Below, in pieces: positions 8,467 to 17,549 of a stretch of DNA of 64,000 bases. This DNA is from Corynebacterium suedekumii (GTDB lineage Bacteria > Actinomycetota > Actinomycetes > Mycobacteriales > Mycobacteriaceae). Positions within the stretch are counted from its first letter, which is position 1. The number at the start of each line of letters is the position of its first letter. The position numbers were made by a program, and so were the translations under genes. The stretch lies in contig NZ_CP126970.1 in assembly GCF_030252185.1 (NCBI RefSeq), positions 2,108,001 to 2,172,000 on the forward strand. The letters are read 5' to 3'. The notes beneath the pieces are model-generated. The model saw only the letters and a program-made list of their open reading frames with translations. It was not told where the DNA came from and searched no databases.

Positions 8467-9030
8467 GTCCCCGGCGGCTTCGGTAGCCGCGGAATCGACG
8501 GCAAACTCGCCGCCATCCGCCACTGCCGGGAAAACCGCGTCCCCCTGCTGGGCATCTGCCTCGGCCTGCAGTGCATCGTCATCGAGGCCGCCCGACAGGC
8601 CGGCATCACCGGTGCCACCTCCACCGAGTTCGATTCCACCGCCGCCGAGCCGGTCATCTCCACCATGGCGGAACAGGAAGCCGCGGTCGCCGGCGAGGCC
8701 GACCTCGGCGGCACCATGCGCCTGGGCTCCTACCCGGCGGTGCTCACCGAGGGCTCCGTCGTCGCCGAACAGTACGGCGCGACGGAGGTTTCCGAACGGC
8801 ACCGTCACCGCTTCGAGGTCAACAACGCATACCGCGACCGCATCACCGAGGGCTCCGACCTCGTGTTCTCCGGTACCTCACCCGACGGGACGCTGGTCGA
8901 GTACGTCGAGTACCCGCGCGAGATCCACCCCTACCTCGTGGCCACCCAGGCGCATCCGGAGTACACCTCCCGGCCCACGCGGCCGAACCCCCTGTTCGTC
9001 GGGCTGATCGGCGCCGCATTGCTAGATTGA
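8463..9030 (+). pseudogene. pyrG: CTP synthase, 3' part (glutaminase domain)
   Basis: Resumes the interrupted enzyme at [10 protein letters not shown] and carries the rest of the class I glutamine amidotransferase domain. The nucleophile cysteine is in LLGICLGLQ and the histidine-glutamate pair in QAHPEY; no further damage is seen. The frame is open back into the IS to a GTG at 8380, but there is no good ribosome site and that reading would lack the synthase domain. The TGA stop (9028-9030) overlaps the start of the Nudix gene. Confidence 0.93.
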
Positions 9031-9698
9031 TGGGCATGACTCCCGGCCAGCACGCCTTCACCGTCCGCGACACAGAACTCCTCCTGGAGTCGCCGATCCT
9101 CGCCGTCCGCCGCGACCGAGTTGCCATGCCCGGTGACACCGACGCGGCCCGCGAGATCGTCGAACACTTCGGTGCCGTCGCCATTGTCGCCCTCGACGAG
9201 GACGGCCGGATCCCGCTGGTCCGCCAGTACCGCCATTCGGTGGGGCAGCGGCTGTGGGAACTGCCCGCCGGGCTGCTCGACATCGCCGACGAGGATGAGG
9301 TCACCTGCGCCGCCCGGGAATTGAAGGAGGAGGCCGGCCTGGTCGCCGGATCCTGGGGCGTCCTCGCCGACCTGGTCACCTCGCCCGGCTTCTGCGACGA
9401 GGCCGTCCGCGTCTTCCTCGCCCGCGACCTCACCGAGGTGGACCGCCCCGACGCCGAACACGAGGAGGCGGACCTCACCCTCGACTGGGTCGACCTCGGG
9501 GAGGCGGTGTCCATGGTCTTCCGCGGGGAGATCGTCAACTCCATCGCCATCGCGGGCATCATGACCGCCAACGAGGTCGCGGCCGGTCGTGCCGAACCCC
9601 GCACCGTCGACGCCCCGTTCTCCGTCCGGCCCGCGGCGCTGCCCGCCCGGCGTGTCAGCGCCGGCGTGGTCCCCGACATGAAGAAGATCCACCAGTGA
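9030..9698 (+). CDS. Nudix hydrolase, ADP-ribose pyrophosphatase type
   Basis: 222-residue Nudix enzyme. The Nudix box is [17 protein letters not shown] followed by LKEEAGL, which supplies the metal-binding glutamates. The family hydrolyses ADP-ribose or similar nucleotide sugars, and the N-terminal beta domain resembles ADP-ribose pyrophosphatases. The start may be ATG 9030, overlapping the pyrG stop, or ATG 9036 two codons later. The 3' end overlaps xerD by 4 bases. Because pyrG, this gene and xerD appear cotranscribed, the IS in pyrG could have a polar effect here. Confidence 0.88.
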   Translation: MGMTPGQHAFTVRDTELLLESPILAVRRDRVAMPGDTDAAREIVEHFGAVAIVALDEDGRIPLVRQYRHSVGQRLWELPAGLLDIADEDEVTCAARELKEEAGLVAGSWGVLADLVTSPGFCDEAVRVFLARDLTEVDRPDAEHEEADLTLDWVDLGEAVSMVFRGEIVNSIAIAGIMTANEVAAGRAEPRTVDAPFSVRPAALPARRVSAGVVPDMKKIHQ

Positions 9699-10597
9699 GC
9701 AACCCGCCCGACGTCGCTGCTACCTGGCTCAACCACCTCGCCGTCGAACGCGGTCTGTCCGACAACACCCTGAGCAACTACCGTCGCGATTTGCGCCGCT
9801 ATCTCGACTGGCTCGACAACGCCGGCCTCGGCGACCTCGGCGCCGTCGCCGCCACCGACGTCGAGGCCTACGTCGCCGACCTGCGCCGCGACGGCCTCGC
9901 CGCCAGCTCCGCCGCCCGCGCCCTCGTCGTCGCCCGCGGCCTGCACAAATTCGCCGTGGCGGAAGGCGAGATCGCCACCGACGTCGCCGCCGACGTCTCC
10001 CCACCGGCCACCGGCCGCCACCTCCCGGACACCCTCAGCATCGACGACGTCACCCAGCTTCTCGACGCCGTCCCCACCGGCGAGCACGCCACCCCCGTCG
10101 ACCTGCGCGACCGCGCCCTCCTCGAACTGCTCTACGGCACCGGCGCCCGCATCTCCGAGATCACCTCGCTCACCGTCGACGACATGGCCGACAACGACGG
10201 CATCCTCCGCATCACCGGAAAAGGCGACAAACAACGCCTCGTCCCCGTCGGCTCCAAGGCCATCACCGCCACCGAGGACTACCTCGTCCGCGCCCGCCCC
10301 GTCTTCGCCCGCGGCAAGACCCACGCCCTGCTGCTCAACACCCGCGGTGGGCCGCTGTCCCGCCAGTCCGCCTGGGCGGTGCTCAAGAACGCCGCCGCCC
10401 GCGCCGGCCTGGACAAGGACATCTCACCTCACACGCTGCGCCACTCCTACGCCACCCACCTTCTCGAGGGCGGCGCCGACGTCCGCGTGGTCCAGGAACT
10501 CCTCGGCCACTCCTCGGTGACCACCACCCAGATCTACACCCACGTCACCGCCGAGAACCTCCGCCAAGTGTGGCGGGAGGCTCACCCGCGGGCGTGA
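9695..10597 (+). CDS. xerD: site-specific tyrosine recombinase XerD
   Basis: 300-residue recombinase that with XerC resolves chromosome dimers at dif. The catalytic set is complete: R152 (GARISE), K176 (GKGDK), H246 and R249 (HTLRH), H272 (GHSS) and the nucleophile Y281 (TQIYTH). The N-terminal SAM-like core-binding domain covers about residues 1-95. The GTG start at 9695 overlaps the Nudix stop. It sits close to the parA-like and scp genes, as in other corynebacteria. Confidence 0.95.
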   Translation: MSNPPDVAATWLNHLAVERGLSDNTLSNYRRDLRRYLDWLDNAGLGDLGAVAATDVEAYVADLRRDGLAASSAARALVVARGLHKFAVAEGEIATDVAADVSPPATGRHLPDTLSIDDVTQLLDAVPTGEHATPVDLRDRALLELLYGTGARISEITSLTVDDMADNDGILRITGKGDKQRLVPVGSKAITATEDYLVRARPVFARGKTHALLLNTRGGPLSRQSAWAVLKNAAARAGLDKDISPHTLRHSYATHLLEGGADVRVVQELLGHSSVTTTQIYTHVTAENLRQVWREAHPRA

Positions 10598-10675
10598 TCG
10601 GCGGGCGTAAGTTCAGGTTCGTCTCAGACAGGCACTAGTCTGTAGCGGACCATCAGTTCAACCGAAAGGACCCCC

Positions 10676-11719
10676 GTGGGAGCAACGCCTCGAGTCGGGA
10701 TACTCACCTCGCTAGCCGCCGTGGCGCTGACCGTGGGGCTCGGCTCAGCGACCGTCGCTCCGGTGGCGATGGCCCAGCTGCCCCAGCTTCCGCCGGGAGT
10801 GACCGCCGCCGACATCGTCGGCGCCCCGATTTCTGTCCCCGCGGGTCAGACGACCACGGTTGATTTCGGCGTCCCGGTCTCGGTCAACTACGTCAGCGGC
10901 GGGTGGACCGTGGTCTCCTCCGGCACCTCCGTCTCCGTGACCGCTCCGGCCGAGGGAGGTTCCACGGCCTCGGTTCCGGTGTCGGCGGCGGGGCAGAGCG
11001 CCACGCTGACGCTTGTCGCCGAGGGGGCCGCAGCGCCCGCCCCGGGAACTCCGGGGGCACCGGGCGCTGGCCATTCCGGTGACGGCGCGGGACCGGAAGC
11101 CCCCGGGGAGGGCAACGAGGGGACCGATTCCGGTGCACCCGGTACCGGTGGTGGTGGCGAGGGTGCCGGTCCGGCCGGGGGAGCCGCGGCACCGACCCCG
11201 GAGCGCAAGGCCGCCGCACCGGCGGACCGCGCGACCGCCGAGAGCATCCACCTCGAATCGGAGATCACCGGTAACCAGATCGTGGCCACGCTGGGTCTGC
11301 GCGAGGCGATGTCGTTGTTCAACCAGTTCCGCAACATCGATCAGGAGGGCCTCAAGCTCAGGTACCTCGACGTCAACGGTCAGATCATCGAGGGTGTCCA
11401 GCGCGACATCGACGAGGTGGCCCGGAAGCTGACGCTGACCTATCCGGAGGGGCAGACCCCGGACAATCCCTTCATCATGGAGGTCGTCCGCGACGACACG
11501 ACTGCGGTGGCCGTGGTGACCCTCACCGACCCGAACTTCACCGTGGCCAGGCCGGCCTCCCCGGAGGCGCAGGCTGCTGCGGATGCCGACCGTGCGGCGG
11601 CCGAGGAAAACCAGGATCAGCCAGACATCGTCATGGCCGGGGCGCTCGTGCTCGGTGTGCTGGTGCTCGTCGCCGTCGTGGCGGTGGTTGCGGTGCTGAT
11701 GCGGAAGCGACGTCGATAA
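10676..11719 (+). CDS. secreted, membrane-anchored surface protein of unknown function
   Basis: 347 residues. It has a signal peptide of about 33 residues (cleavage likely after PVAMA), a beta-rich N-terminal region, a low-complexity Gly/Ala/Pro/Glu linker (about residues 122-185), and a second folded region (about 190-300). A C-terminal membrane helix (about 318-341) ends in RKRRR. There is no sortase motif. The GTG start at 10676 follows GAAAGGA. It lies between xerD and the ParA-like gene, where I recall an ABC ATPase gene in C. glutamicum, so this may be a lineage-specific insertion. Function not recognised. Confidence 0.75.
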   Translation: MGATPRVGILTSLAAVALTVGLGSATVAPVAMAQLPQLPPGVTAADIVGAPISVPAGQTTTVDFGVPVSVNYVSGGWTVVSSGTSVSVTAPAEGGSTASVPVSAAGQSATLTLVAEGAAAPAPGTPGAPGAGHSGDGAGPEAPGEGNEGTDSGAPGTGGGGEGAGPAGGAAAPTPERKAAAPADRATAESIHLESEITGNQIVATLGLREAMSLFNQFRNIDQEGLKLRYLDVNGQIIEGVQRDIDEVARKLTLTYPEGQTPDNPFIMEVVRDDTTAVAVVTLTDPNFTVARPASPEAQAAADADRAAAEENQDQPDIVMAGALVLGVLVLVAVVAVVAVLMRKRRR

Positions 11720-11729
11720 GCGGCTCTGT

Positions 11730-11747
11730 TCAAGCCCTGGGGCTTGA
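11730..11747. terminator. short hairpin after the surface-protein gene
   Basis: TCAAGCC (11730-11736) pairs with GGCTTGA (11741-11747) around CTGG. There is no T run, so it is at best a weak terminator or an mRNA-stabilising hairpin between the surface-protein gene and the ParA-like gene. Confidence 0.3.
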
Positions 11748-11844
11748 CCTGGCGACGGCTCGCCGTGGCTGAACGACGGCGGGCCGGGTCAGGGTACGCT
11801 GTGAATGACAACGTTGTAAGTCGCTGTAGGTCAAGGAAGAGGGT

Positions 11845-12720
11845 ATGACTGTGGCGGGAGACGGACTCTTTGAGAACCCGGGCCCCGAGCTCGGCCTGAC
11901 CGGCCGGCCTGTCCGGGAGTTCCCGGCGGCCGAACCGCTGGACAAGCACGGGCCCGCGAAGATCATCTCCATGTGCAACCAGAAGGGCGGCGTGGGTAAG
12001 ACCACGTCCACCATCAACCTGGGTGCCTGCCTGGCCGAGGCCGGCCGCAAGGTTCTCCTCGTCGACCTCGACCCCCAGGGTGCACTGTCCGCCGGACTGG
12101 GGATCCGGCACGACGAACTCGACATCACGGTCTACGACCTGCTCATCGACAACCGCACCTCCATCCACTCCGCCATCCACCACACCGGTGTTCCGGACAT
12201 GGACGTCGTCCCCGCCAACATCGACCTCTCCGCCGCCGAAATCCAGCTGGTCAACGAGGTCGGACGAGAGCAGACACTGGCGCGGGCCCTGCGCCCGGTG
12301 ATGAAGGAGTATGACTTCATCATCCTCGACTGCCAGCCCTCCCTCGGCCTGCTCACCGTCAACGCGCTCGCCTGCTCCCATGGTGTCATCATCCCCATGG
12401 AGTGCGAGTACTTCTCCCTGCGTGGCCTGGCGTTGCTCACCGACACCGTGGAGAAGGTCAGCGACCGCCTCAACTTCGACCTGGAGATCCTCGGCATCCT
12501 GGTCACCATGTTCGACCGGCGCACCTCTCACGCCCGGGAGGTCATGTCCCGGGTGGTCGAGGTGTTCGGCGACCGGGTCTTCGACTCGGTGATCACCCGC
12601 ACCGTCCGCTTCCCGGAGACCTCCGTCGCCGGCGAACCCATCATCTCCTGGGCACCGAACTCCCAGGGCGCCCAGCAGTACCGCAACCTGGCACTCGAGG
12701 TCCTCGAACGGACCAGCTGA
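11845..12720 (+). CDS. pldP: orphan ParA-family ATPase, PldP-like
   Basis: 291-residue deviant-Walker ATPase with the signature CNQKGGVGKTTST (about residues 43-55) and a switch region LDCQPSLGLLTVNAL. An N-terminal tail of about 35 residues precedes the ATPase fold. No parB is adjacent, and the gene is followed after 4 bases by scpA. The same gene in this position in C. glutamicum encodes PldP, an orphan ParA implicated in division-site selection; I transfer that name by position and family. The start ATG follows GAAGAGGGT. Confidence 0.8.
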   Translation: MTVAGDGLFENPGPELGLTGRPVREFPAAEPLDKHGPAKIISMCNQKGGVGKTTSTINLGACLAEAGRKVLLVDLDPQGALSAGLGIRHDELDITVYDLLIDNRTSIHSAIHHTGVPDMDVVPANIDLSAAEIQLVNEVGREQTLARALRPVMKEYDFIILDCQPSLGLLTVNALACSHGVIIPMECEYFSLRGLALLTDTVEKVSDRLNFDLEILGILVTMFDRRTSHAREVMSRVVEVFGDRVFDSVITRTVRFPETSVAGEPIISWAPNSQGAQQYRNLALEVLERTS

Positions 12721-12724
12721 CGCC

Positions 12725-13576
12725 GTGACCACCACCATCGAGATCCCGGCGCGGCAGTCCACCGATCTGCCCGGCGGCGGCAGCCAGCCCGAGATCCCCG
12801 GCTTCCAGGTCGCCCTGAAGAACTTCGAGGGGCCCTTCGACCTGCTCCTGCAGCTGATCACCGCCAAGAAGCTCGACGTCACTGACGTCGCCCTCTCCGA
12901 AGTCACCGACGAGTTCATCAGCTACACCCGGGCGCTGGGGGAGACCGCGGACCTCGACGAGACGACCGAATTCCTCGTCGTCGCCGCGACACTCCTCGAC
13001 CTCAAGGCGGCCCGTCTGCTGCCCCGCGGCGACGTCGACGATCTCGCCGACCTCGAACTCCTGGAAACCCGCGACCTGCTCTTCGCCCGACTCATGCAGT
13101 ACCAGGCCTACAAACAGGTCGCCGATCTCTTCTCGCGGTGGCAGACGGAGGCGCAGCGCCGATACCCCCGGGCCGTCGGGCTGGAGGAGCAGTTCGCCTC
13201 GCTGCTCCCGCCGGTGACCATCGGCAAGACCCCCGCCGAGTTCGCCGAGCTGGCCGCCGGGGTATTCCGGCCCCGACCACCGGAGGAGGTCGGCATCGGC
13301 CACATCCACCAGGTCGCCGTCTCCGTTCCTGAACAGGCCGGCCGGATCCTGGACACCCTCCGCCTCATGGGGCCCGACCACTGGCTCAGCTTCGGCGCCC
13401 TGACCCGCGACTGCACGCTGTCCATGGAGATCGTCGGCCGATTCCTCGCCCTGCTGGAGCTGTACAAGGCCCGGGCCGTGGAGACCGAACAGCCCGAACC
13501 GCTGGGGGAGTTGACTGTCGCCTGGACCGGCCTCGACGTCGACCCGGCCGTCGTGGCGGCCAGCAACTGGGACTGA
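12725..13576 (+). CDS. scpA: condensin subunit ScpA (kleisin)
   Basis: 283-residue kleisin that bridges SMC heads with ScpB in chromosome organisation. Typical features are the conserved N-terminal stretch FQVALKNFEGPFDLLLQLI, the helical middle with LLDLKAARLLP, and a C-terminal winged-helix region. The GTG start at 12725 is 4 bases after the upstream stop, so it is in an operon with the ParA-like gene. scpB is about 1.7 kb downstream, separated by a GNAT gene on the other strand and the sulfurtransferase. Confidence 0.93.
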   Translation: MTTTIEIPARQSTDLPGGGSQPEIPGFQVALKNFEGPFDLLLQLITAKKLDVTDVALSEVTDEFISYTRALGETADLDETTEFLVVAATLLDLKAARLLPRGDVDDLADLELLETRDLLFARLMQYQAYKQVADLFSRWQTEAQRRYPRAVGLEEQFASLLPPVTIGKTPAEFAELAAGVFRPRPPEEVGIGHIHQVAVSVPEQAGRILDTLRLMGPDHWLSFGALTRDCTLSMEIVGRFLALLELYKARAVETEQPEPLGELTVAWTGLDVDPAVVAASNWD

Positions 13577-13748
13577 GCGGGCCATCTGCGGCGAGGCCAC
13601 CTGCAACCGTTGACAGGGCTGAAATCTGGAGCTGGGGTGTTGCAGGTCGAACCGTCAGGAGGTGTCATCTGTTGCAGACCAGCCCAAACCAGACCATCCC
13701 CACCCTGACCAACCCAGACCAACCCCGGGGGCGATCCACCGACACCAC

Positions 13749-13786
13749 TGCCCCCGGACGGCGTTCGCTCACGCGGTCCGGGGGCA
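13749..13786. terminator. strong hairpin between convergent scpA and GNAT genes
   Basis: TGCCCCCGGAC (13749-13759) pairs perfectly with GTCCGGGGGCA (13776-13786) around a 16-base loop that can itself pair. It has no T run on either strand but lies between two convergent genes, so a bidirectional stop is likely. The gap upstream (about 13675-13727) also has several repeats of short CCAGACCA / GACCAACCC words, with no assigned role. Confidence 0.45.
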
Positions 13787-13815
13787 GCCAACGGGTATGA
13801 AGAACCAGCTGTTTC

Positions 13816-14379
13816 CTACGGGCGCGCCTTGAGGAACTCGAGGATCTCCACCGGGAGTTCCCGGTCGGAGTAGATCCGCACGTCGGGTTCGTCGGGGTTG
13901 TCCTCGGTGCCCACGCGGCGACCCTCCCACACGGGCTTGAGGCCCAGTTTCTCCAGTACCCGGGCGGAGGAGGGGTGGTTGGTGGTGATCCGGGCGGTGA
14001 CCGGGGTGTCCGGGTCGAGGCGCTTGGCCAGCTTGAGGGCCGCCTCGGAGACTTCGGTGGCGTAGCCGTTGCCCCACTTGTCGGGGCGGAAGCGGTACTT
14101 GAGGTCCCACACGCGACCGTCGACAAGCTCGAGGCCGCCGACGCCGATGAAGTCGGAGGGCTGGTCGCGAAGGTACACACCCCACGGGCCGAGGTCCTTG
14201 GCGGCCCAGGATGCCTGGGTGCGGCCGATGAGCTGGTGGGTCTCGCGGACGTCTTCGTGGCGCGCGTGGGGGCGGTGGGTCCAGATCCGCTTGTCGCTGT
14301 AGACCTTGTAGGCCTCTTCGTCGTGCTTCTCGTTGAGCGGCATGAGGATGAGGCGGTCGGTTCGGGTAATGGTAGCCAT
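13816..14379 (-). CDS. GNAT acetyltransferase, RimJ/RimL type
   Basis: 187-residue acyltransferase of the GNAT superfamily. It begins ITRTDRLILMPL as RimJ-like proteins do. The acetyl-CoA loop region is RPDKWGNGYATEV, and the late motif NHPSSARVLEKLGLK is typical of ribosomal-protein or small-molecule N-acetyltransferases. The substrate is not predictable. An ATG at 14379 gives a standard length. It is transcribed against scpA and diverges from the sulfurtransferase gene. Confidence 0.85.
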   Translation of the reverse strand: MATITRTDRLILMPLNEKHDEEAYKVYSDKRIWTHRPHARHEDVRETHQLIGRTQASWAAKDLGPWGVYLRDQPSDFIGVGGLELVDGRVWDLKYRFRPDKWGNGYATEVSEAALKLAKRLDPDTPVTARITTNHPSSARVLEKLGLKPVWEGRRVGTEDNPDEPDVRIYSDRELPVEILEFLKARP

Positions 14380-14479
14380 GGAAAGATGTTACCCACATCA
14401 CGATTCGCGCGGGAAGTGATTTGCCGAAAAATCTTCGCAAAAGTTAAACATGCCCTGAAGTTGCCTAGGATTGGTGCCC

Positions 14480-15247
14480 ATGACACCCCTGATCTCGGTT
14501 GATGAGCTCACCCGGCTGGACGCCCCGGTCATCCTCAGCGCGTCGATGGGCCCGAATCCGCCGACCGACGGCATCCCCGGGGCGTTCCTCGCGGACCTGG
14601 AGGCGGACTTCTCGGAGCCGGGCCATCCGCTGCCGCACACGGTGCCCGCTGATCCGGCCCGGGTCTTCGAGTCCTACGGCATCTCCGACGACACGGCGGT
14701 GGTGGTCTACGACGACCAGCAGGGGGCCACCGCGCCGCGCGTGTGGTGGCTCGCGTTGGTCGCCGGCCTGACGGACGTCCGGGTCCTCGACGGCCCGTGG
14801 GCGGGGAGCGGGCACCACTGTCCCGGCCCACGCGCCACGGCACCATCACCGCCGCACCCCGCCCCGGTCTGCTTGTCGACGCCGCCACCGTCGCCGCCGG
14901 CCCCCGCCTCCTGGTGGACGCCCGCTCGGCGGGACGTTTCGCCGGCACCGAATCCGAGCCCCGCCCGGGCCTGCGCTCCGGGTGTGCCCCGGGGTCGGTG
15001 AACCTGCCCTACACCGACGTCTACCGCGCGGACGGCCGGATGAAGTCCTCTGCGGAGCTGCAGGAGCTGTTCCGGGAGGTGGTCGGCGACCGCCGGGACC
15101 TGGTATTCAGCTGCGGTTCCGGGGTCACGGCCTGCGTCGACGCGCTCGCGGCGACCGTCGCCGGATACGACGATCTCGCCGTCTACGAGGGGTCCTGGTC
15201 CGAGTGGGGGCCGCCCGGACAGCGGCCGGGCGGTGGTGCAGGGATGA
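14480..15247 (+). pseudogene. thiosulfate sulfurtransferase, two compensating one-base shifts
   Basis: Two-rhodanese-domain enzyme that moves sulfane sulfur to an acceptor. The first domain reads from ATG 14480 (after CTAGGA) in one frame to DGPWAG. At a GGGG run (14803-14806) the coding signal moves by one base and continues as ERAPLSRPTRHG through the second rhodanese domain with its active-site loop FSCGSGVTACVDALAA. At a GGGGG run (15206-15210) it should shift back. One more G at the first run and one fewer at the second would give a normal protein ending in the TGA at 15245-15247, which overlaps the scpB ATG. As written, the second half runs in frame into scpB. A base-calling error is the simplest explanation. 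Confidence 0.85.
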
Positions 15248-15795
15248 GTCTGCCCATGATCAGTCAGCTGCGGTCCCGCCTCGAGTCGATCCTCCTGGTC
15301 ATTGACGCACATGCCACCGTGGCCACCCTGTCCCGGGTCCTCGAGACGGACGAGGCCACCATTGCCTCCCTGCTCGCCGCCATGGCGAAGGAGTTCGACG
15401 AGCGTGGTTCCGGCTTTGACCTCCGGGAGACCGATGAGGGTTGGCGCCTGTACACCCGGACCGAGAACGCGCCGGTGGTGGAGCAGTTCCTTCTCGACGG
15501 TTCGCAGACGAAGCTGTCGCGTGCCGCCCTGGAGACCCTGGCAGTCATCGCGTACCGGCAGCCGGCCACCCGTTCGCAGATCTCCGGGGTGCGTGGCGTC
15601 AACGTCGACGGCGTCATGCGCACCCTGCAGCTGCGTGGGCTGATCAAGGAGGTCGACATCGAACCGGCCACCGGCGCCCACCGCTACGCCACGACGGGGC
15701 TGTTCCTGGAGTTGCTGGGGATCGAATCGCTCGACCGCCTGCCCGACCTGGCCCCGCTGCTGCCGGACCTGGATTCGATCGACGAGGAGTTCTGA
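15244..15795 (+). CDS. scpB: condensin subunit ScpB
   Basis: 183-residue partner of ScpA and SMC with two winged-helix domains. Recognisable motifs are LSRAALETLAVIAYRQP, RSQISGVRGVNVDGVMRTL and RGLIKEV. The ATG at 15244 overlaps the expected sulfurtransferase stop (ATGA); a second ATG at 15256 is also possible. Because of the frameshift upstream, the open frame here is joined without a stop to the sulfurtransferase second domain, which should not be read as a real fusion. Confidence 0.94.
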   Translation: MSLPMISQLRSRLESILLVIDAHATVATLSRVLETDEATIASLLAAMAKEFDERGSGFDLRETDEGWRLYTRTENAPVVEQFLLDGSQTKLSRAALETLAVIAYRQPATRSQISGVRGVNVDGVMRTLQLRGLIKEVDIEPATGAHRYATTGLFLELLGIESLDRLPDLAPLLPDLDSIDEEF

Positions 15796-15920
15796 CCCCG
15801 GCGGGGCGGGGGACAGCCCCAGCCGCCCGGCCGTCCAGCGGGAATGCGGTCAATCGGGGCGGTGTCCGGTAGTGTGGGCCAGGATTTGCACCACATAACT
15901 ACAGACAGGACACGATCTAC

Positions 15921-16856
15921 GTGACTCCCCCCGCTCGCCGAGACGGCACACCGGACAAGGACCAGCAGCCCACCAGGCTGAGGGCTTCCGAGATCCAGCT
16001 GTCCAACGCCCGCCCCGCCCGCCGCCAGAACGTCGACCCCGACCAGCGGCGAAGGAAGGCCGCCACCGCCGACTCCGTCGCCCAGAGCCTGGGCGCGGAC
16101 TGGCTCGTCGACGACAAACCCACCGAGGGTGTCCGCCTGCAGAAGGTGCTCGCCCAGGCCGGTGTCGCCTCCCGCCGCCACGCCGAGGTCCTCATCGACA
16201 AGGGTCGCGTCGAGGTCAACGGCAAGGTGGTCAAGACCCAGGGCACCCGCGTCAACCCGAACACCGACGTCATCCGCGTCGACGGAGTGCGCGTCAACGT
16301 CAACGAGGAGCATGAGTACTTCCTGCTCAACAAGCCGCGCGGCATGCAGTCGACGATGTCGGACGACATGGGTCGCCCGTGCGTCGGTGACATCGTCGCC
16401 GAGAAGACCATGTCCGGGCAGCGGCTCTTCCACGTCGGTCGTCTGGACGCCGACACCGAGGGTCTGCTCATCCTCACCAACGACGGGGAGCTGGCCAACC
16501 GCCTGACCCACCCGAAGTACGAGGTGGCCAAGACCTACCTGGCCACCGTTCTCGGCGAGGCCGACAAGCGTCTCGTTCACACGCTGCGTAACGGCATCGA
16601 GCTGGACGACGGCCCCGCGAAGGCCGACTACGTCCAGATCGTCGACTCCCACAACGGCCAGTCCCTCATCCGCATCGAACTGCACGAGGGCCGCAAGCAC
16701 ATCGTGCGCCGCATGCTCAAGGAGGCCGGCTTCCCGGTCCAGCGTCTCGTGCGCACCAAGATCCACACCGTCCAGCTCGGCGAGCAGAAGCCCGGCACCA
16801 TGCGTGCCCTGAACAACTCCGAGCTGACCTCCCTGTACAAGGCGGTGCAGCTGTGA
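15921..16856 (+). CDS. rluB: 23S rRNA pseudouridine synthase RluB family
   Basis: 311-residue RsuA/RluB-type enzyme that converts a uridine of rRNA to pseudouridine. An N-terminal basic, disordered tail (about 65 residues) precedes the S4 RNA-binding domain (VRLQKVLAQAGVASRRHAE). The catalytic domain has the key aspartate D176 in GRLDADTEGL. The C-terminal motif EGRKHIVRRML is typical. The GTG start at 15921 follows GACAGGA. The stop overlaps the cmk start (GTGA). Assignment to RluB rather than RsuA rests on context with scpB and cmk. Confidence 0.9.
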   Translation: MTPPARRDGTPDKDQQPTRLRASEIQLSNARPARRQNVDPDQRRRKAATADSVAQSLGADWLVDDKPTEGVRLQKVLAQAGVASRRHAEVLIDKGRVEVNGKVVKTQGTRVNPNTDVIRVDGVRVNVNEEHEYFLLNKPRGMQSTMSDDMGRPCVGDIVAEKTMSGQRLFHVGRLDADTEGLLILTNDGELANRLTHPKYEVAKTYLATVLGEADKRLVHTLRNGIELDDGPAKADYVQIVDSHNGQSLIRIELHEGRKHIVRRMLKEAGFPVQRLVRTKIHTVQLGEQKPGTMRALNNSELTSLYKAVQL

Positions 16857-17549
16857 CCATCACCAACATGCCCGACGGCGGCCTCATCCTCGCCGTCGAC
16901 GGTCCCTCCGGCACCGGTAAGTCCACGACCTGCCGCGCGCTCGCGAAGCGTCTGGACGCCAAGTATGTCGACACCGGTGCCATGTACCGCGTGGCCACCC
17001 TCGCCGTCCTCCGCGCCGGCGTCGACCCGGCCGACACCGCCCGCGTCATCGAGGTCACCACCGACCTGCCGCTCGCGGTCAACGACGACCCGGATTCCAC
17101 CGAGGTGCTGCTCGACGGTGAGGACGTCTCACGCGAGATCCGCGGGCCTGGAGGTCACCCGCAACGTCTCCGCCGTCTCCGCGGTGCCTGAGGTCCGCGC
17201 CAACCTCGTCGCCCTGCAGCGCCGCCTGGCCGCCGAGGCGCACCGCGCCATCGTCGAGGGCCGCGACATCGGCACCGTCGTGCTTGTCGACGCCCCCGTC
17301 AAGGTCTTCCTCACCGCCTCCGCCGAGGTGCGTGCCCGACGTCGCTTCGACCAGGACACCGCCGCCGGCCGGGACGTCGACTTCGACACCGTCCTCGCGG
17401 ACGTCATCCGCCGGGACGACCTCGACTCGTCCCGCACCACCTCACCACTGCGTCCCGCCGAGGACGCCGTCATCGTCGACACCTCCGAGCTCACGCTCGA
17501 GCAGGTGCTGGACACCCTCATGAACCTCCTGGAGGACAGCGCCCGATGA
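16853..17549 (+). pseudogene. cmk: cytidylate kinase with a one-base insertion
   Basis: Phosphorylates CMP and dCMP. The GTG start at 16853 overlaps the rluB stop. The P-loop is GPSGTGKST and the N-terminal part reads normally to SREIRG. At 17144-17146 the sequence has GGG where the family pattern ([13 protein letters not shown]) needs GG. Downstream the correct protein continues in another frame ([33 protein letters not shown]) to the TGA that overlaps der. As written, the product stops after about 112 residues. The gene is normally essential, so a sequencing error in the G run is more likely than real loss. Confidence 0.88.

Noticed and set aside
8380..9030. Open frame starting at a GTG inside the IS and running through the pyrG glutaminase domain
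   Set aside because: No convincing ribosome site, and it is simply the downstream half of the interrupted pyrG.
4812..9030. pyrG interruption as an assembly chimera
   Set aside because: Exact 4-bp target duplication and matching terminal repeats indicate a true transposition event.
11617..12918. Long minus-strand open frame over parA-like gene
   Set aside because: Shadow of pldP in high-GC DNA; composition is Gly/Asp/Val-rich with no domain, and there is no ribosome site.
14743..15795. Natural fusion of a rhodanese domain with ScpB
   Set aside because: The fusion results from one-base shifts at G runs; the expected stop overlapping the scpB ATG is present in the correct frame.
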